64,000 nucleotides of DNA, taken from Mammaliicoccus sciuri (GTDB taxonomy: Bacteria > Bacillota > Bacilli > Staphylococcales > Staphylococcaceae). Shown piece by piece: positions 7,940 to 17,118 of the stretch. How positions within the stretch are numbered: position 1 is the first letter of the stretch; each line of letters opens with the position of its first letter. The stretch is taken from contig NZ_CP094824.1 in assembly GCF_025561425.1 (NCBI RefSeq), forward strand, positions 2,666,001 through 2,730,000, given 5' to 3'. The translations under genes and the position numbers were made by a program. The notes under the pieces are model-generated. The model did not search any database and was not told the origin of the DNA. It worked only from the letters and a program-made list of their open reading frames with translations.

Positions 7940-8596
7940 TCAATTATATTCTGAAAGCAACATTTTCCATTTTTTATTTAAAATTTTATCCTTTGAAACT
8001 ATAAATTTTTCGTTTGGTTTTAAGTTTGGACCTTTACCATTGTAATCTTTAGTTGCAAATCCAGTTGATAGTGATGGTTCACTATTCGGCTTGAATTGAT
8101 GTTCGTATACTTTACCGTTATCTGCAAACAAATATTTCGTAATCGGTTGATCCATTTTAGCGACACTACTGTACCCTTGAATATTAGTTAGATCTTGTGC
8201 ACGTTCATCATAACCACCTTGAGTATGCTGTCCTTGATACATCGTTAATCCCACAACATTATGGATCTTAAAATGTTTCCACCCTGGTTTATCATGATCT
8301 GTTATTTGTATTTCACCATCGTCAGTAATCGCATAACCATCACCTTCCATTTGTTCGTTTCGACTAAAATAACGATTCGATACTGCTTTATGTTGATTTT
8401 GGCCATATTCGTCAGCAATTTTTAATAATTTATGTTTCAATGCATCTTTGTCTTGCTCTGAAAGTTGAATCTGCTTAGTTTCAGCATGTTTCGTTTCACT
8501 ATGCTGCTTTGTCTCTTCTTGCGAACCATTTTGACAACCGCTTAATATAAATATCATAACTACTGCCACACTTAAATAATTGAATACACGTCGCAA
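7940..8596 (-). CDS. Secreted lipoprotein of unknown function
   Basis: A lipoprotein of about 218 residues. A short hydrophobic signal (FNYLSVAVVMIFILSGC) ends in the lipobox LSGC, giving a lipid-anchored Cys. A Glu/Lys/His-rich linker (KQHSETKHAETKQ) leads to a soluble domain with no motif I recognise. TTG 8596 is chosen because AAGGAG lies 8 nt upstream; the frame extends to 8620 but without a site. A terminator separates it from the phosphatase gene upstream, so it is probably transcribed alone. Function unknown. Confidence 0.7.
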   Translation of the reverse strand: MRRVFNYLSVAVVMIFILSGCQNGSQEETKQHSETKHAETKQIQLSEQDKDALKHKLLKIADEYGQNQHKAVSNRYFSRNEQMEGDGYAITDDGEIQITDHDKPGWKHFKIHNVVGLTMYQGQHTQGGYDERAQDLTNIQGYSSVAKMDQPITKYLFADNGKVYEHQFKPNSEPSLSTGFATKDYNGKGPNLKPNEKFIVSKDKILNKKWKMLLSEYN

Positions 8597-8622
8597 AGTA
8601 ACCGCTCCTTCTATTAACAAAT

Positions 8623-8660
8623 AGGCGCCTCCACATCATCATATTTGAAGGAGACGCCTT
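8623..8660 (-). terminator. Terminator after the phosphatase gene
   Basis: AGGCGCCTCC (8623-8632) and GGAGACGCCT (8650-8659) form a stem with one mismatch just downstream of the phosphatase stop. A U-rich tract follows on the minus strand. Confidence 0.7.
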
Positions 8661-8691
8661 ATGGATATTTATTTAACTTTGAAATCTATGA

Positions 8692-10494
8692 TTAGTCTTT
8701 TTTAATACCGAATTCATCAACTAATTTAACTGTTCTTTGTTCACCTTTACTAATATCGCCATGTAATTGATAAATTTTAACGACTAATTTACCTTCAGAT
8801 ACATCATAAACTGAGAAGTTCTGATCAGATGAATCTCGATTATTTTCATGACTATCATTAAAAGCATATGTCTTATGAGGTTGCTCGCCTATCGCAAACA
8901 AACTATTATAATGATCTAATTGTTCTTGAGTTAAATCTTCTAGTTCTGGTCTAACTTTCTTAATATGTTCTAAAGGACGGTCATATATACTGTCATACGC
9001 TTTTGTACCACCTGTATTTGGAAGCACGTAAACTGAACCTTCTGGGTTGTCATAATAAGTGATGTTATCTTGACCTCTAATTTGTTTAGCATCTTCTTTC
9101 TTAGCATTTACAAAGCTATTTTTAGTCGATGTATGTTCTAGTGGTTTCGTACGCGAAAGCACATGGTCATGACCTTGTAACACTAAATCCACATCTAAAT
9201 CATCAATTTGTTGAGTCAGTTCGTCACGTATTTTAGCAACATCTTCATCTGATAATGCATGATACGATTTAGAATACATTGGTTTATGCAAATTTAAGAT
9301 AACCCATTTAGAGCCATTCTTTCTGGCATCTTTAATATCTTGCTTAATCCATTCCATTTGTTCTTTGCCAATTGCTTTTTCTTCAGGATTATCTTTAGAT
9401 TTCTTATTATCATTGGTATTAGCGACAACCATATGTGCACCATTATAATCAAACGAATAATAAGATCCACCATTGATCGCATTGTTTTCTTTAGGCACAT
9501 TGACATGTTCGTTATACTTTGTCAGTAATTTTTCATCATCTTCACTTAACGCATATTCGTCATGGTTACCTGGTGCAGAAGCTACAGCTAGTGACATAAA
9601 TGATGGACGTGATTGATAATATAAATCTAACCACTCATCTTCAATCTCTGCAGTTTCTACAAAGTCTCCTGTGTGTAATGCGAAGTTTGGATTGCCTGCT
9701 GTTTGAATAGCATTGCTTAACGTATCTGCTCCAAATTGCGCTTCATTTCTTACGTGTTCATTCCAATAAGCATTTTGTGTATCTGTATACTGTACGAATT
9801 GGAAAGGATCACCGTTGTTGCCAGAAGTCTTAAATTGTCCAACTTCACTTTGAGGACCACTTGCACTACCTACGCGATAATAATATGTAGTATTCGGCTT
9901 TAATCCCGTTGCTTTCGCTTTATAATTATATTCAGGAACTGTCATTAGTTCAGACTTCCCATGTTTATCACCGCGCGTCCATTCAGCACCTTGTGCATGT
10001 TCATCTGTATAATATCCATTTATTTTTTCTTTACCTTGTGCATCTTTAACAGGTTCACCTTCATCATCTTTTTCTACATCCGCAAAGATGAAATTGCCGT
10101 TCTTATCTCGTTCAACATATTTAGAATCCACTTGTTTAGAAGTTGCATCAAACGCTTGTGCATCATCAAATTGACCCGTCTCTGACACCCAAACTTTAGC
10201 ATCATTAAATTGATCTGTCGTATACCAATTAAAAGCCATTGCTGTTTTCGTATCACCATTAAAATTCGTAATAATACGATTCGGCTGATTTTTCTTAGGT
10301 ACAGGCGCTACCTCCGGCTTCTGTGACATCACTTTAATATCCGTATGAGCTTGTTGATTCACAACAGACGAGTCACCAGAACCACCAGCACCACTCGCCT
10401 CAACCGTACCAGTAGTCCAAATCCCTAACAATAACATCATACATGCCGTACCACTAATGAATCTCTTTGCTATTGACTGATTATACATGTACAC
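8692..10494 (-). CDS. Secreted purple-acid-phosphatase-like metallophosphoesterase
   Basis: A 600-residue secreted phosphatase. A signal peptide (about residues 1-33, hydrophobic MMLLLGIWTTG, ending VEASG) is followed by a fibronectin-like purple acid phosphatase N domain (about 70-220, with GLKPNTTYYYRVG). The calcineurin-like metal core follows: QYTDTQ, HTGDFVE, GNHDEY, LNLHKPMYS and QGHDHVLSRT. The five metal-binding blocks are present, although the first reads DTQ rather than the usual DxH/DxG. There is no wall-anchor motif, so the product is probably released to scavenge phosphate outside the cell. It has its own terminator and is part of the accessory block between pta and hemQ. Confidence 0.85.
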   Translation of the reverse strand: MYMYNQSIAKRFISGTACMMLLLGIWTTGTVEASGAGGSGDSSVVNQQAHTDIKVMSQKPEVAPVPKKNQPNRIITNFNGDTKTAMAFNWYTTDQFNDAKVWVSETGQFDDAQAFDATSKQVDSKYVERDKNGNFIFADVEKDDEGEPVKDAQGKEKINGYYTDEHAQGAEWTRGDKHGKSELMTVPEYNYKAKATGLKPNTTYYYRVGSASGPQSEVGQFKTSGNNGDPFQFVQYTDTQNAYWNEHVRNEAQFGADTLSNAIQTAGNPNFALHTGDFVETAEIEDEWLDLYYQSRPSFMSLAVASAPGNHDEYALSEDDEKLLTKYNEHVNVPKENNAINGGSYYSFDYNGAHMVVANTNDNKKSKDNPEEKAIGKEQMEWIKQDIKDARKNGSKWVILNLHKPMYSKSYHALSDEDVAKIRDELTQQIDDLDVDLVLQGHDHVLSRTKPLEHTSTKNSFVNAKKEDAKQIRGQDNITYYDNPEGSVYVLPNTGGTKAYDSIYDRPLEHIKKVRPELEDLTQEQLDHYNSLFAIGEQPHKTYAFNDSHENNRDSSDQNFSVYDVSEGKLVVKIYQLHGDISKGEQRTVKLVDEFGIKKD

Positions 10495-10615
10495 TTCCTC
10501 CTAATTAACTCTATAGTGATTTATAAAGCAATCTATTAAGAAGTGTATCAATCATACTTTAACCCTATGTAAAGGTAGTATGAGTATTGTATGAATGTAA
10601 TATGGAGAGAGATAG

Positions 10616-10650
10616 AATAATAAAATAATAAAATAATAAAATAATAAAAA
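10616..10650. repeat. 8-bp AT microsatellite
   Basis: About four tandem copies of the 8-mer AATAATAA between the phosphatase promoter and the next terminator. Runs like this change copy number easily. It is non-coding here, so any effect would be on promoter spacing. Confidence 0.6.
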
Positions 10651-10676
10651 AGAAGCTCAACTCGAGCTTCTTTTTT
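10646..10676 (-). terminator. Bidirectional-looking intrinsic terminator
   Basis: AAGAAGCTC, loop AACT, then CGAGCTTCTT and a T run. A-rich on one side and T-rich on the other, it can act on either strand. It follows the siderophore-protein fragment on the minus strand. Confidence 0.75.
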
Positions 10677-10681
10677 GTATA

Positions 10682-10941
10682 TTACTTTATTTTTTTAATA
10701 GTTCTTTTTTAAATGTTTCTGCTTGTTTCTCTACTGAGATTAAATCTCCGTATAATGCTTCATTACTTGTGTAGTAAATGACGTTATTGTTTTTAACTGC
10801 TTTATTATTTTTCCATATTGTTAAATTTGTAAATTCATTATCTGGTTTTTTACCGTCTTTTGTTGGTATAAATAAGTAGTCTCCTGAATAATTAGAATCT
10901 GGGAATACACTTGTGATTGCTACTGGTTCTACACCTCATAT
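10682..10941 (-). pseudogene. C-terminal fragment of an iron-siderophore-binding lipoprotein
   Basis: An open stretch of about 85 codons with no start, ending at TAA 10682. Its translation (NYSGDYLFIPTKDG, then FTNLTIWKNNKAVKNNNVIYY and LYGDLISVEKQAETFKKELLKK) is typical of the last lobe of FhuD/HtsA-type ferric-siderophore substrate-binding proteins. The upstream 200 or more residues are gone and the fragment abuts the 3' end of metQ, so a deletion fused the two regions. It is certainly non-functional. Family assignment is by recognition of the C-terminal pattern only. Confidence 0.65.
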
Positions 10942-10947
10942 TTTATT

Positions 10948-11753
10948 TTAAAACGATGGTATCAATGTATCTTCATGTTTTTCTTTTAGATATTTTTTAA
11001 CTGCATCACTTTTCATAACTTTGTGCAATTCTTTAATTTTTTCTGAGTCTTTATTATCTTCTCTTGCAACGAGTTGAATTGAGAATCGTGAATCAATGTT
11101 TTTCTCTAAGAACAGTGCGTCAGCTGGTTTTAAGCCAATTTTAGAAATATAAGTTGGATAGTTATATACAAGTGATACATCTTTTTCACTATAAGTTTCT
11201 GCTAAGTTCAGTAAGTCTACTTTCAACCATTTGAAATCTTTAGGATTTTCGACGATATCTTTCGTAGTGCCATTTACACCAACGCCGTCTTTCAATTTAA
11301 TAAGACCTTGTTCTTCAAGAATCGCTAATGCTCTACCTTCATTTGAAATATCATTTGGTATTGCGACTTTTGTACCTTTTGGAATGTCATTGATGTCTTT
11401 ATATTTTTTAGAATAAAAACCAACTTTTGCATCATAAATCGGTTGGATTGCGACTAAATTTGCTTTACGTTCTGAGTTGTATTTTTCCATAAATGGTTTA
11501 TGTTGCGCGAAGCTTGCATCCGCTTCTTTACTACTTACCATATCGTTATAAGCAACGTTGTCATTCACTTGGACAAGTTTAATTTCCCAGCCGTCCTTTT
11601 TAGCTTCTTTTGCTGCTTGTTTAACAACGTCTGTCATTGGTGGTGCTTGAGAAGCTACTTTAATGACTTTGTCTTCGTTATCTTTTTTATTCGCGCCACA
11701 GCCTGCGATGATAATGCTTAACATTAATAACATAACAAATAAACTTTTTTCAT
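10948..11753 (-). pseudogene. metQ: Methionine-binding lipoprotein MetQ with a frameshift in the signal peptide
   Basis: Substrate-binding lipoprotein (NlpA family) of a D/L-methionine ABC importer. The body is intact from the lipobox (IIIAGC) to the end, with ASQAPPMTDVVKQAAKEAKK, FAQHKPFMEKYN and VAIPNDISNEGRALAILEEQGL. The natural ATG at 11753 is followed by only six A; with seven A the frame reads MKKSLFVMLLMLSIIIAGC, a perfect lipoprotein signal. As written, the product stops after 9 codons. An internal ATG at 11733 keeps the lipobox but lacks the positive N-region and a ribosome site. It may be a true mutation, a slippage switch or a sequence error. It is last in metN-metI-metQ. Confidence 0.75.
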
Positions 11754-11760
11754 TTCTACA

Positions 11761-12429
11761 CTACTTTCTTTTATCTATTTTTTGAGCTATAAAGTTTCCT
11801 AACATTTGTATGATAAATACACTGATAATGATGATGATTGAGAAATACATGATTTCATTTTCATAACTTTGATAACCGTATCTGATTGCGAAATCACCTA
11901 TTCCACCACCGCCAACAATACCCATGACTGTTGAATAAGACACCATGCTTACTGTCGTCGTTGTATATGCCAATATAATGCCGCTACGTGATTCAACTAA
12001 TATGAAATGCCAAATATATTTATATGTTGAGGCACCTAGAGATTCTGCTAAGACTTTAATATCACCAGGAATATCTAATAATACTTGCTCAACCAATCTT
12101 GAAAATATCGCAATACCTACAATACTTAAAGGGATAATCGACGGGTATGGACCAAACGCACTCCCTAAAATCATGCGTGTAAGTGGGATTAAACTGATTA
12201 CAAATAGTAAGTACGGGAATGAACGTATAAATGTAATCAAGAAATTAAATGACCAATAATAATTGATATTTAACGCTTTAATACTTGGGTTTAATAAAAA
12301 TAATGCGATGCCTAGGGGTAGTCCAACTAGTAAAGTGATGAGCATCGAATAACCTAACATGATGCACGTTTCTTGTAAGGACTGAATCAATTCTGGTAAG
12401 TAGTAATTTATCTTCTCTAAAAATGTCAT
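11761..12429 (-). CDS. metI: Methionine ABC transporter permease MetI
   Basis: A 222-residue inner-membrane permease with five or so hydrophobic segments and the EAA-like loop that docks the ATPase (VEQVLLDIPGDIKVLAESLGAS). The signature IVGGGGIGDFAIRYGYQ near the C-terminus is typical of MetI. It overlaps the end of metN by 4 bp (ATGA) and ends 7 bp before the metQ ATG, a classic metNIQ operon. The gene itself is intact, but both partners carry lesions, so the importer is unlikely to work as read. Confidence 0.9.
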   Translation of the reverse strand: MTFLEKINYYLPELIQSLQETCIMLGYSMLITLLVGLPLGIALFLLNPSIKALNINYYWSFNFLITFIRSFPYLLFVISLIPLTRMILGSAFGPYPSIIPLSIVGIAIFSRLVEQVLLDIPGDIKVLAESLGASTYKYIWHFILVESRSGIILAYTTTTVSMVSYSTVMGIVGGGGIGDFAIRYGYQSYENEIMYFSIIIIISVFIIQMLGNFIAQKIDKRK

Positions 12430-13148
12430 TCTTCTAAACTCTGCCTAACATTCTCTAAATAAGAATTCGGGTTTCTTTCTACACTTACTACTTTATTATC
12501 CATAACCTCTAACAATTGACCGTCCTCCATAACACATACTTTTTCACATAATTGTTTAACAACACTCAATTCATGCGTCACAAAAATAATCGTAATGTTG
12601 TATGCTTTATTCACTTTCTTCAACATCTTAATGATGATTTCCGTGTTATGTTCATCTAAACTACTTGTCGCCTCATCACACAATAAAATATCCGGGTTTC
12701 TCACGAGTGCTCTTGCTAATGCAACACGTTGTTTCTCACCACCGGATAATTATGCTGGATAATAATCCTTTTTATCATTTAACCCTACAAACCCTATTAA
12801 TTCATCTACTTTCGCTTTATCTTGCTGATTAATAATTTTTAAAGGCAAAGCGATATTTTGCTGAACGTTAAGGTTATTCAACAAATTATAATTTTGAAAT
12901 ACCATGCCTATTTTTTCTTTATACTTCCTTACAACACGCTTTGATAATGCTTCTGTATCTTTCCCGTCAAAAACAATGCGCCCTTCTGTTGGTTGTTCTA
13001 TTAAATTCAGCAATCTCAGTAACGTCGACTTTCCCGAACCATTTTTGCCGACAATACCTGTAACAGATCCTGGTTCTATCGTTAAAGAAAAATCTTTTAT
13101 AGCAAAATTGTCATTATATTTTTTTGAAACATTTTCTAATTTATACAA
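12426..13148 (-). pseudogene. metN: Methionine ABC transporter ATPase MetN, nonsense-interrupted
   Basis: An ABC ATPase of about 240 residues. It has Walker A GKNGSGKST, a Q-loop (GMVFQNYNLL), signature LSGGEKQRVALARAL, Walker B ILLCDEATSSLD and the H-loop FVTHE. An in-frame TAA at about 12749-12751 sits immediately before LSGG, where the family has Gln (YPAQLSGG), so CAA changed to TAA. The rest of the frame is intact to TGA. The start is TTG 13148 with CAGGAG 7 nt upstream. Without the stop this would be a normal-length MetN, though lacking the C-terminal NIL domain of E. coli MetN. Confidence 0.85.
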
Positions 13149-13211
13149 CTTTATACTCCTGTAAAATTATTTTAATAAAGAAACCTATTTTCATTATCTA
13201 ATAATTGAAAT

Positions 13212-13226
13212 CGATAATCAATATCA
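13212..13226 (-). promoter_or_regulatory. Fur-box-like operator before metN
   Basis: On the minus strand TGATATTGATTATCG matches the 7-1-7 Fur box TGATAATNATTATCA at all but two positions. It lies about 65-80 bp upstream of the metN start. Iron control of a methionine importer would be unusual, but the fused siderophore-protein fragment at the other end of the operon hints at an older iron-uptake locus. Confidence 0.4.
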
Positions 13227-13270
13227 ATTAATACATTTAAGTATTCTTTCTTTCACAACAATGTAAAAAG

Positions 13271-13300
13271 TTGAGTCCTTTCAACCTTATCTAGTATGAT
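13271..13300 (+). promoter_or_regulatory. Probable sigma-A promoter of hemQ
   Basis: TTGAGT (-35) and TATGAT (-10) with an 18-bp spacer, about 45 bp before the hemQ start, followed by the strong ribosome site AAAAGGAG. Confidence 0.6.
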
Positions 13301-13344
13301 AGACTTGTAATGAAGATATCTTTTCTAAAAGGAGCGAAAGTAAA

Positions 13345-14097
13345 ATGAACGAAGCAGCAAAAACATTAGATGGTTGGTACAGCTTACATTTATTTTATGC
13401 AATTGATTGGGCAAGCTTAAAAACTGTACCTGAAGAAGATCGAAACACAATAATCAGCGAATTCAAGACTTTCCTTGAAGCGTTGGAAACAGTTCATAAT
13501 AATAAAGAAGGTTCTCATGCTTTCTATAACATAACAGGCCAAAAAGCAGACTTAATGTTATGGTTCTTAAGACCAGACGTTAAACAATTAAACGCCTTAG
13601 AAAATGAATTTAACAAGTTAGATATTAGCGACTTCTTAATTCCAACATATTCATACGTATCAATCGTAGAACTTTCAAATTATCTTGCAGGTGACTCTAA
13701 CGAAGATCCATACGAAAACCCACATGTTAAAGCAAGATTATATCCAGAAGTACCACGTTCAGAATACGTATGTTTCTACCCAATGGATAAAAGACGTGAC
13801 GGCGAATACAACTGGTATATGTTAGATATGGATCATAGACGAAGCCTAATGCGCTCACACGGTTTAATCGGACGTAGTTATGCAGGTAAAGTAAAACAAT
13901 TTATTACAGGTTCAGTAGGACTAGACGATTACGAATGGGGCGTAACATTATTCAGTGATGACATGTTACAATTCAAAAAATTAATCTATGAAATGCGTTT
14001 CGACGAAGTATCAGCTAGATATGGTGACTTCGGAGCATTCTACGTAGGTAATATATTAAATATTGATGAATTAGATACATTCTTTAACTTGAAATAA
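13345..14097 (+). CDS. hemQ: Coproheme decarboxylase HemQ (ChdC)
   Basis: A 250-residue chlorite-dismutase-fold enzyme. It decarboxylates iron-coproporphyrin III to heme b with H2O2, the last step of the coproporphyrin-dependent heme pathway of Gram-positives. Length and sequence match staphylococcal Hem[14 protein letters not shown] at the start, the catalytic Tyr145 ([13 protein letters not shown]) and the proximal His in [18 protein letters not shown] (about residue 172). A strong AAAAGGAG site precedes ATG 13345. It is transcribed alone, with its own promoter and terminator, and is conserved near pta in staphylococci. Confidence 0.95.
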   Translation: MNEAAKTLDGWYSLHLFYAIDWASLKTVPEEDRNTIISEFKTFLEALETVHNNKEGSHAFYNITGQKADLMLWFLRPDVKQLNALENEFNKLDISDFLIPTYSYVSIVELSNYLAGDSNEDPYENPHVKARLYPEVPRSEYVCFYPMDKRRDGEYNWYMLDMDHRRSLMRSHGLIGRSYAGKVKQFITGSVGLDDYEWGVTLFSDDMLQFKKLIYEMRFDEVSARYGDFGAFYVGNILNIDELDTFFNLK

Positions 14098-14103
14098 TAT
14101 AGA

Positions 14104-14137
14104 AAGAGCCTGGAACTGAGTGAAGTTCCAGGCTCTT
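14104..14137 (+). terminator. hemQ terminator
   Basis: AAGAGCCTGGAACT and AGTTCCAGGCTCTT flank a short loop (GAGTGA), a perfect 14-bp stem just after the hemQ stop. Confidence 0.85.
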
Positions 14138-14164
14138 CATATTTTGAGTGCTAATGATGTTGAT

Positions 14165-14281
14165 TTCCAGGCCGATAATTTTATTTATCGGCCTGGAAAT
14201 CTCGTTTCTGGACCGGTAAATTTTTTTATCGGTCCGTATTTCCTATTTCTGGACCGATAATTTTCGTATCGGTCCAGAATA
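14165..14281. repeat. Array of three 41-bp hairpin repeats
   Basis: Three tandem units with an exact 41-bp period (core GCCGATAA at 14171, ACCGGTAA at 14212, ACCGATAA at 14253). Each unit is a small hairpin: GG(C/A)CCG(A/G)TAA, T-rich loop, TTATCGG(C/T)C(C/T), joined by a spacer of the type ATTTCCTATTTCTG. Stem changes are often compensated (GGCC in one unit, GGACC/GGTCC in others), so pairing seems to be kept. The same family occurs at 30491-30690. It lies between two convergent genes, hemQ and gltS. Confidence 0.8.
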
Positions 14282-14287
14282 TTAAAT

Positions 14288-14319
14288 AAGGCTGGAACAT
14301 AATATAATATCCCAGCCTC
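14288..14319 (-). terminator. gltS terminator
   Basis: AAGGCTGG...CCAGCCT around an AT-rich loop, 20 bp downstream of the gltS stop on the minus strand and followed by U-rich sequence. Confidence 0.7.
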
Positions 14320-14339
14320 TATCTCATTGCCACCTATAT

Positions 14340-15551
14340 TTAACTAAATATATTGATGAATAGTGTAACAATTGGTACGCCTAGTAAATCTATTAGGAAG
14401 GCGCCAACAACTGGAACTACTAAATAAGCTTTTGGTGATGCACCGAATTTTTTAGTTATAACATCTAAGTTAGCCATGGCATTTGGTGTTGCGCCTAGTC
14501 CATGTCCGATAAATCCGCCTATCATTACTGCTGCATCATAATTTTTACCTAGTCCTCTAAACACGACAAATACTGAGAATAGTACGATAAATACAATTTG
14601 TACTAATACAATAATTGTTAACGGTAGTGCCAATTGATAAATTTCTGTTAATTTAATACTCATTAACGCGATTGATAAGAATAAACTTAATGAAACATCA
14701 CTTACTTGGTTTGTAATTTTCATATCAATGATGTTTAAATTTCCATAATCAGAAATATTTCGAATGATAACTGCGACAAACATTGCGCCAACATAAACCG
14801 GAATATTTATTCCTGTTAAATTTTTAAATCCATCTCCAATATATGTACCAATCGCCATACATACTGCAATAATTGTAAATTGAACAATAAATACTGTTGT
14901 AGGGTTCATTCTACTATGTAAGTTCTCGTTATATCCCACTTCACTAAAATCAATACCTGTATCTTTAGCATCTCCTGGTTTCAAATCATACTTTTTAATT
15001 AAATATCGAACCACAGGGCCACCTAATAATCCACCTGCAACAAGTCCTAATGTCGCTGCTGCAAGTGCCGCTGTTAAGGCAGAGTCTACACCTAATGACT
15101 CTAAAGTCTTACCGTATGCCGCTGCATTACCATGACCACCTTCCATGGACATTGATCCAGCAGTTAAGCCAAGTTGTGGTGGAATATTTAACACTTTAGA
15201 TAATGACACACCGATTACATTTTGACAAAATGCTAAAATTCCGCAAAAAATAAAATATAAAACCAGTATTTTTCCACCAAGTTTTAATAATTTTAATGAC
15301 GCACCTAAACCTATTGTTGTAAAGAATGCCAACATAAAGAAGTCCTGCAGAAAATCAGAATCTAATTTAATTGTAATGACATTTAATGATTGTAAAATAG
15401 CAACTACAATAGCAAATAACAAGCCACCTATTACTGGCGCAGGAATACATAAACGTCTCAATATAGAAACTTTATTTACAATACCTTCACCTAATAAAAG
15501 TAAGACACATGCTATAGCTAAAGTTGTGACAGCATCAAACTGTATCATCAT
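14340..15551 (-). CDS. gltS: Sodium/glutamate symporter GltS
   Basis: A 403-residue membrane protein with about ten hydrophobic segments. The two inverted-repeat halves are visible through the motifs GSMSMEGGHGNAAAYG and GGFIGHGLGATPNAMANL, which bind substrate and sodium in the ESS/GltS family. It imports glutamate with Na+. It is complete and of normal length. A perfect-consensus cre site lies 30-45 bp upstream, so carbon catabolite control is likely. Its upstream neighbour is the broken MurE-like ligase, but a terminator separates them. Confidence 0.92.
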   Translation of the reverse strand: MMIQFDAVTTLAIACVLLLLGEGIVNKVSILRRLCIPAPVIGGLLFAIVVAILQSLNVITIKLDSDFLQDFFMLAFFTTIGLGASLKLLKLGGKILVLYFIFCGILAFCQNVIGVSLSKVLNIPPQLGLTAGSMSMEGGHGNAAAYGKTLESLGVDSALTAALAAATLGLVAGGLLGGPVVRYLIKKYDLKPGDAKDTGIDFSEVGYNENLHSRMNPTTVFIVQFTIIAVCMAIGTYIGDGFKNLTGINIPVYVGAMFVAVIIRNISDYGNLNIIDMKITNQVSDVSLSLFLSIALMSIKLTEIYQLALPLTIIVLVQIVFIVLFSVFVVFRGLGKNYDAAVMIGGFIGHGLGATPNAMANLDVITKKFGASPKAYLVVPVVGAFLIDLLGVPIVTLFINIFS

Positions 15552-15581
15552 CGTTCCCCCTAAAACCTTATATTTTTATCT

Positions 15582-15596
15582 AGAAATCGTTTTCAA
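15582..15596 (-). promoter_or_regulatory. cre site in the gltS promoter
   Basis: TTGAAAACGATTTCT on the minus strand fits every position of the cre consensus WTGNAANCGNWNNCW and lies about 30 bp before the gltS start. The rest of 15597-15749 is AT-rich promoter-like sequence without a gene. Confidence 0.65.
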
Positions 15597-15749
15597 AGCC
15601 CGATGAACATTATACCTATCTCAAGTACAGAATGCCACCTTCTATAAATGAGAAATAAAATAAATTCATAAATAGATCATTTTACAAATTTCTTTTATTG
15701 AAAAATAACTGTAAAATATTCACATAGTTATATATCTAAAGAATTAGGA

Positions 15750-15790
15750 AAACGATAGAAATTCATTTTAATTTTGAATTTCTATCGTTT
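15750..15790 (-). terminator. Terminator of the MurE-like gene
   Basis: AAACGATAGAAATTCA and TGAATTTCTATCGTTT form a perfect 16-bp stem around an AT-rich loop, about 45 bp after the ligase stop. Confidence 0.75.
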
Positions 15791-17118
15791 ATTATTTTCA
15801 ACACCAATTATTTACGTTCACTTTATCTTATTAATCAAATTTTACTTTCTTTGCTATTTGATGTAATAAATTTTTTTGCTATTTTGAAGTCTCCTAAATA
15901 TGGTTCATAATTACCATTAACTTTTTGATATGGATCAGCACCTTTGCCAGCAATAATTAGAACTTGATTGTCTTTTAAACTTTCTATAGCTTTTTGAATG
16001 GCTTGCTCACGATCAATAATAATTTCAATCTTTGATTTATCTTCTATATAACTAGCAATTTCACTACAAATTTCCATAGGTGATTCAAAATCCGGATCAT
16101 CTGCAGTTAAAAACACATGATCTGCATATAAATTGAGTAGACTTCCAAATTCCTTCCTTCGTGATTCAGCTTTGTTTCCTGTACTACCAATCAAAATGTT
16201 TATCTTTGAATTAAGATGTTTTTGTTTAACTAATGAAATTAAATTATCTAGACTCACATAATTATGAGCATAATCAACATAAATATATTTATTATCGAAA
16301 GTAATATTTTCCATTCTTCCAGGTATTCTAATATTTTTTATAATATCTTTAAAGTTAACATCATCGTCATATACACTTTGAATTAATGAGATAGCACTAA
16401 ACACATTATAAATATTAAAATCTCCCAATAACGAAATATTCAAGTTGTCTAAAATAGATTTATTTATATTATTAGTTATAGAAAATGAGAAATCATTTCT
16501 AATATTTAAATAAAAATCTGCTTTTTCATTTTCAGAAGAAAAGTTTAAAATAGGTTTTCTCTCTTCATTACAAATTTCTTCAATAATTTTATATACTGAA
16601 CTATCATAATTCGCAATTACTTTCTTTGAATTGTGTATTAATTGTAATTTGCATGATAGGTAATCCTCAAAATCTGGATGTTCAACCGGACTTATATGGT
16701 CAGGCGTAATATTCAGAAAAATTCCTACATCAAATTTTAAATTATATAGTCTATTTTTTTATATCCTTGAGAGGACGCCTCCATCACTAAGTGAGTTATT
16801 CCATTTTGAGTTGATTCATGCATCATTTTATATAAATCTAAAGACTCTGGCGTAGAATTATATGATTTAACATATGTAATGCCATCTATTGAATTTTCCA
16901 TAGTCGTATACATAGCAACTTTATTTTCACCATAAATATGATCTAATATTTTTTTGTAAAATATGCCGTAGTAGTTTTCCCCTTAGTTCCTGTATAGCAA
17001 TATATAGATAATTTATTTTGAGGATAATTATAGAATTTGGATCTATATCAAGAATACGGACACAGTAAAAAGAGAATTCTACCGCGCTTCGCTTGCTTGC
17101 CTCGCGATTCATATTCTT

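Noticed and set aside
16927-17112. Small minus-strand ORF at the IS junction
   Set aside because: It is an alternative frame over the MurE-like ATP-binding segment and runs into the IS end.
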